Positions 61,861-64,000 of a DNA stretch of 64,000 bases are shown in pieces (positions within the stretch are counted from its first letter, which is position 1; each line of letters starts with the position of its first letter). Below the pieces are notes generated by a model. It was given only the letters and a program-made list of their open reading frames with translations. It searched no databases and was not told the DNA's origin. Both the position numbers and the translations under genes were made by a program. The DNA is from Larkinella rosea (GTDB taxonomy: Bacteria > Bacteroidota > Bacteroidia > Cytophagales > Spirosomataceae), in NCBI RefSeq assembly GCF_003858635.1, contig NZ_RQJO01000008.1:1488001-1552000 (forward strand), given 5' to 3'.

Positions 61861-63273
61861 ATGAAACAGTCAACTTTTTGGTTCCGCCGATCCCGAATCG
61901 GTTTACTAACGGCCACAACCGGTGCTTTGTTGCTGGGGTCTGGCACCGGTCAGGCGCAAACCCTGACGCTGGCGCAGGCCATCGAGCAGGGCACGCAGGC
62001 GTATCCGTTCCTGAAATCCAAACAGGCCGAAATCCACAGCGCGGAGAAAAGGGTACAATCCAGCCGGACCGAGTTTCTACCCAGCCTAATTGTGCAGGAT
62101 CAGTATACCTACGCGACCAGCAACGCCCTGAACGGGTCGTTTTTTCCCAACGAAGGAACCTCCATTTCAACCTCCGGCGGCATTCGGCCCGATAATATTT
62201 ACCGGGGCACGACCGGCAGTTTCGCCAGTGCCGTCATCGACTGGCGGATCGTCAATTTCGGGCGCGTGAAAGCCAGCGTTAAAGCCGCCGAAGCCGACCT
62301 GAATCGTTCGCAAACCGATTATGAAAACGAGCTGTTTCAGCACCAGATCCGGATTGTCGATGCGTACCTGACGTTGCTCGTCAACCAGAAACTGGTGGAT
62401 GTGCAGCGCGCGAACCTGCAACGGGCGCAAACGTTCAAAAACGTGGTCGATGCGGGCGTTCGGTCGGGCATGCGGGCGGGCGTCGATAGCTCACTGGCGA
62501 CCGCCGAAGCCGTTCGGGCCCGGCTGCAACTGCTGGAGAGCGAGCAACGTGAACAGGTGCAGCGACTGCGGTTGTCGGAACTGGTCGGGAAAGTGCAGCC
62601 CGGCATCCGGGTCGATAGCATGCGGTTTTATAACACCTTGCCCCAAACCAGTTTTCAGTCGGATTCCCTTTCGCCGAAAAACCCCGTTTTGCGGTTTTTC
62701 CAATCCCAGATTAATCTGTCGTCCGCCCGGTCCGTCGCGCTGCAACGGTCCATGCTGCCGTCGATTTCGCTGGTGGGCGCGGGCTGGGCGCGGGGCTCCG
62801 GTTTTACCAATGCCGACGATTCGTTTCGCATGGATTTTAATCAGGGCCTTGGTTATCAGGCGTATAACTATCTGTTCGGTGTCGTGGCCCGCTGGAACCT
62901 GACCAACACGCTGCGGCTCAAACACGACTACCGCGCGGAACAATTTCAGGTCGAGCGGTTCCGGTACCTCTACAACGACCAGCAACTGCGGATCACCCGG
63001 CAAAACCGGGAAGCTGAAACGCAGCTCGTGCTCGGTCTGGAACAGGCCCGGCAGGCCCCCGTCCAACTCCGGGCCGCCCGGCAGGCCTACAGCCAGGCGC
63101 AGGCCCGTTACCAGAACGGTCTGGCCGACCTGCCCACGCTGCTGCAAAGTTTCGTCACCCTCAACCGGGCTGAAACCGACGGCTACGTCGCCACCAGCAA
63201 CGTCTGGCGTTTTCTCCTCCTGAAAGCGGCCGCCGAGGGAGATTTGTCGCTGTTTATGAATCAATTGAAGTAA
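61861..63273 (+). CDS. TolC-family outer-membrane efflux protein
   Basis: 470 aa from the ATG at 61861 (a TTG two codons earlier is less likely). Signal peptide to GQAQ. Two coiled, Ala/Gln/Glu-rich repeats form the TolC barrel-tunnel: QTLTLAQAIEQGTQAYPFLKSKQAEIHSAEKRVQSSRTEFLPSL, QTDYENELFQHQIRIVDAYLTLLVNQKLVDVQRANLQRAQTFKNVVDAGVRSG and QAPVQLRAARQAYSQAQARYQNGLADLPTLLQSFVTLNRAE. It is the exit duct of a tripartite pump; the RND subunit gene follows after a palindromic element, and the adaptor gene must lie beyond the window. Confidence 0.95.
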   Translation: MKQSTFWFRRSRIGLLTATTGALLLGSGTGQAQTLTLAQAIEQGTQAYPFLKSKQAEIHSAEKRVQSSRTEFLPSLIVQDQYTYATSNALNGSFFPNEGTSISTSGGIRPDNIYRGTTGSFASAVIDWRIVNFGRVKASVKAAEADLNRSQTDYENELFQHQIRIVDAYLTLLVNQKLVDVQRANLQRAQTFKNVVDAGVRSGMRAGVDSSLATAEAVRARLQLLESEQREQVQRLRLSELVGKVQPGIRVDSMRFYNTLPQTSFQSDSLSPKNPVLRFFQSQINLSSARSVALQRSMLPSISLVGAGWARGSGFTNADDSFRMDFNQGLGYQAYNYLFGVVARWNLTNTLRLKHDYRAEQFQVERFRYLYNDQQLRITRQNREAETQLVLGLEQARQAPVQLRAARQAYSQAQARYQNGLADLPTLLQSFVTLNRAETDGYVATSNVWRFLLLKAAAEGDLSLFMNQLK

Positions 63274-63277
63274 TGTA

Positions 63278-63400
63278 TACGGTTTTCGGTACGTACCCAC
63301 GGACTTTAGTCCGTGTGAGTTAATATGACCAATCAGATGGAATAAACTCAAAAAACACGGACTAAAGTCCGTGGGTACGTACCGAAAACCGAAAACCGTA
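63278..63400. repeat. Palindromic element, CCCACGGACT family, copy 2
   Basis: A nearly perfect 39-nt inverted repeat (63278-63316 against 63355-63400), with a 7-nt duplication (GAAAACC) in the right arm; TGAGTT/AACTCA continue the pairing towards the centre. The core CCCACGGACTTTAGTCCGTG is the same as at 17447. It lies inside the tolC-RND operon. Confidence 0.92.
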
Positions 63401-63405
63401 AGATT

Positions 63406-64000
63406 ATGTATCAACTCATTCGTTCCGCGTTGCGGAAACCCATTTCGGTGGTGGTGCTGGTGCTCGGGATTCTGTTCTTTTCGGGGCTGTCGCTGGTGAC
63501 AATTCCGGTGGATATTTTCCCGAACCTGGATTTGCCGACGATTTACGTGGTGCAGCCCTACGGCGGGATGGCTCCCGACCAGATGGACGGTTTTATCGCC
63601 ACCCGCTACCAGGACCACTTTCTGTACGTTTCCGGGATTCGCGACATCGACGTGAAAACCATCCAGGGCTTGTCGCTCATCAAGCTCGCATTTTATCCGG
63701 GTACCGACATGGCCCAGGCGGCTGCCGAGGTCGCCAACAATGTTTCGAGGGCCAAGGCCTACATGCCGGAAGGAACCGTGCCGCCCCAGGTGGTACGGTT
63801 CGATGCCAGTTCGGTGCCGGTGGGGCAGTTGGTGTTCGAAAGCCAGAGCCGTTCGCTGAACGAAATTCAGGACTTTGCTTCGTCGCGGGTGCGGCCGATG
63901 TTCTCCCGGATTCCGGGCGTTTCGAGTCCTCCGCCGTTCGGGGGAAATCAGCGGACGGTCATTATCAAAGTCGATCCGCAGCGGGTGCGCAGCTATCAGC
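63406..64000 (+). CDS. RND efflux transporter, 3' part beyond the window
   Basis: Starts at the ATG at 63406 and stays open to the edge (198 codons seen). First membrane helix ([20 protein letters not shown]) then the porter domain with [90 protein letters not shown] and [16 protein letters not shown]. This is the AcrB/CzcA-like family of proton-driven pumps. Substrate cannot be told from this part. It is in an operon with the TolC gene. Confidence 0.95.
   Translation, partial: MYQLIRSALRKPISVVVLVLGILFFSGLSLVTIPVDIFPNLDLPTIYVVQPYGGMAPDQMDGFIATRYQDHFLYVSGIRDIDVKTIQGLSLIKLAFYPGTDMAQAAAEVANNVSRAKAYMPEGTVPPQVVRFDASSVPVGQLVFESQSRSLNEIQDFASSRVRPMFSRIPGVSSPPPFGGNQRTVIIKVDPQRVRSYQ

Noticed and set aside
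1-64000. CRISPR arrays, tRNA or rRNA genes, insertion-sequence transposases
   Set aside because: No regular spacer-repeat pattern, cloverleaf or conserved rRNA segment was recognised, and no transposase domain occurs in any frame.

Overview
The window looks like part of a Bacteroidota genome, most likely Cytophagales of the Spirosoma/Larkinella kind. The signs are an ECF sigma factor and a FecR anti-sigma factor, two proteins with the C-terminal sorting domain of type IX secretion (CHU_C type), a hybrid sensor kinase with a reactive propeller, several propeller/cytochrome c dehydrogenases, starts without Shine-Dalgarno sequences, and promoters of the Bacteroidota type (TAnnTTTG at -7). The genus is inference. 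About 50 protein genes fill most of the window. I found no rRNA, tRNA, CRISPR array or intact insertion sequence.

Layout. 1-7740: 3' end of an ECF sigma factor, an exported subtilase, a T9SS substrate, a DUF5009-type membrane acyltransferase, a ThuA-like protein and a FecR-like anti-sigma factor. 7843-19693: a long same-strand cluster with an exported RidA, a Tat-exported SelA-like PLP enzyme, an exported cog3964-type amidohydrolase, a propeller-cytochrome dehydrogenase, a small cytochrome c, a second propeller, a second copy of the PLP enzyme and amidohydrolase, a bile-acid-type sodium symporter and an SMP-30 lactonase. 19707-22512: a receiver-Crp regulator with its PAS kinase, and a thioredoxin-fold protein without CxxC. 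22898-32845: sulfatase, alpha/beta hydrolase, CE15-like esterase, sialate O-acetylesterase and a HEAT/cytochrome c propeller. 33076-35823: lutABC lactate oxidation operon. 35884-37751: plasmid-type parAB. 38163-40512: a frameshifted exported protein, its T9SS-sorted paralogue and a LytTR regulator. 41109-48014: another propeller-cytochrome protein and a giant hybrid kinase. 48430-53268: unknown membrane protein, carbonic anhydrase, SnoaL-like protein, arylamine N-acetyltransferase, DinB protein and an AlkZ-like protein. 53511-56440: an ArsR-led operon of SRPBCC, DoxX-like, YdeI-like and DUF4256 proteins. 56655-64000: Na+/H+ antiporter, OmpR-type two-component pair, OsmC, Crp-like regulator, TolC and the start of an RND pump.

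How the genes work together. The best candidate for an undescribed system is the 7.8-19.7 kb cluster. Nearly every enzyme in it carries an export signal, and three (RidA and the two PLP enzymes) carry twin-arginine-type signals. This suggests a periplasmic route: deacylation by the amidohydrolase, ammonia elimination or a similar reaction by the PLP enzyme, clean-up of enamine/imine products by RidA, oxidation by propeller dehydrogenases with electrons passed to c-type cytochromes, lactone hydrolysis by SMP-30 and uptake by the symporter. The substrate is unknown.

Two sequence-level features run through the window. First, many intergenic gaps hold long imperfect palindromes. Two families occur twice each (12793/60340 and 17447/63278), which resembles REP/BIME-type elements. 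Second, the heptamer AAAACCG and its complement CGGTTTT are strikingly frequent on both strands, in several reading frames and between genes.
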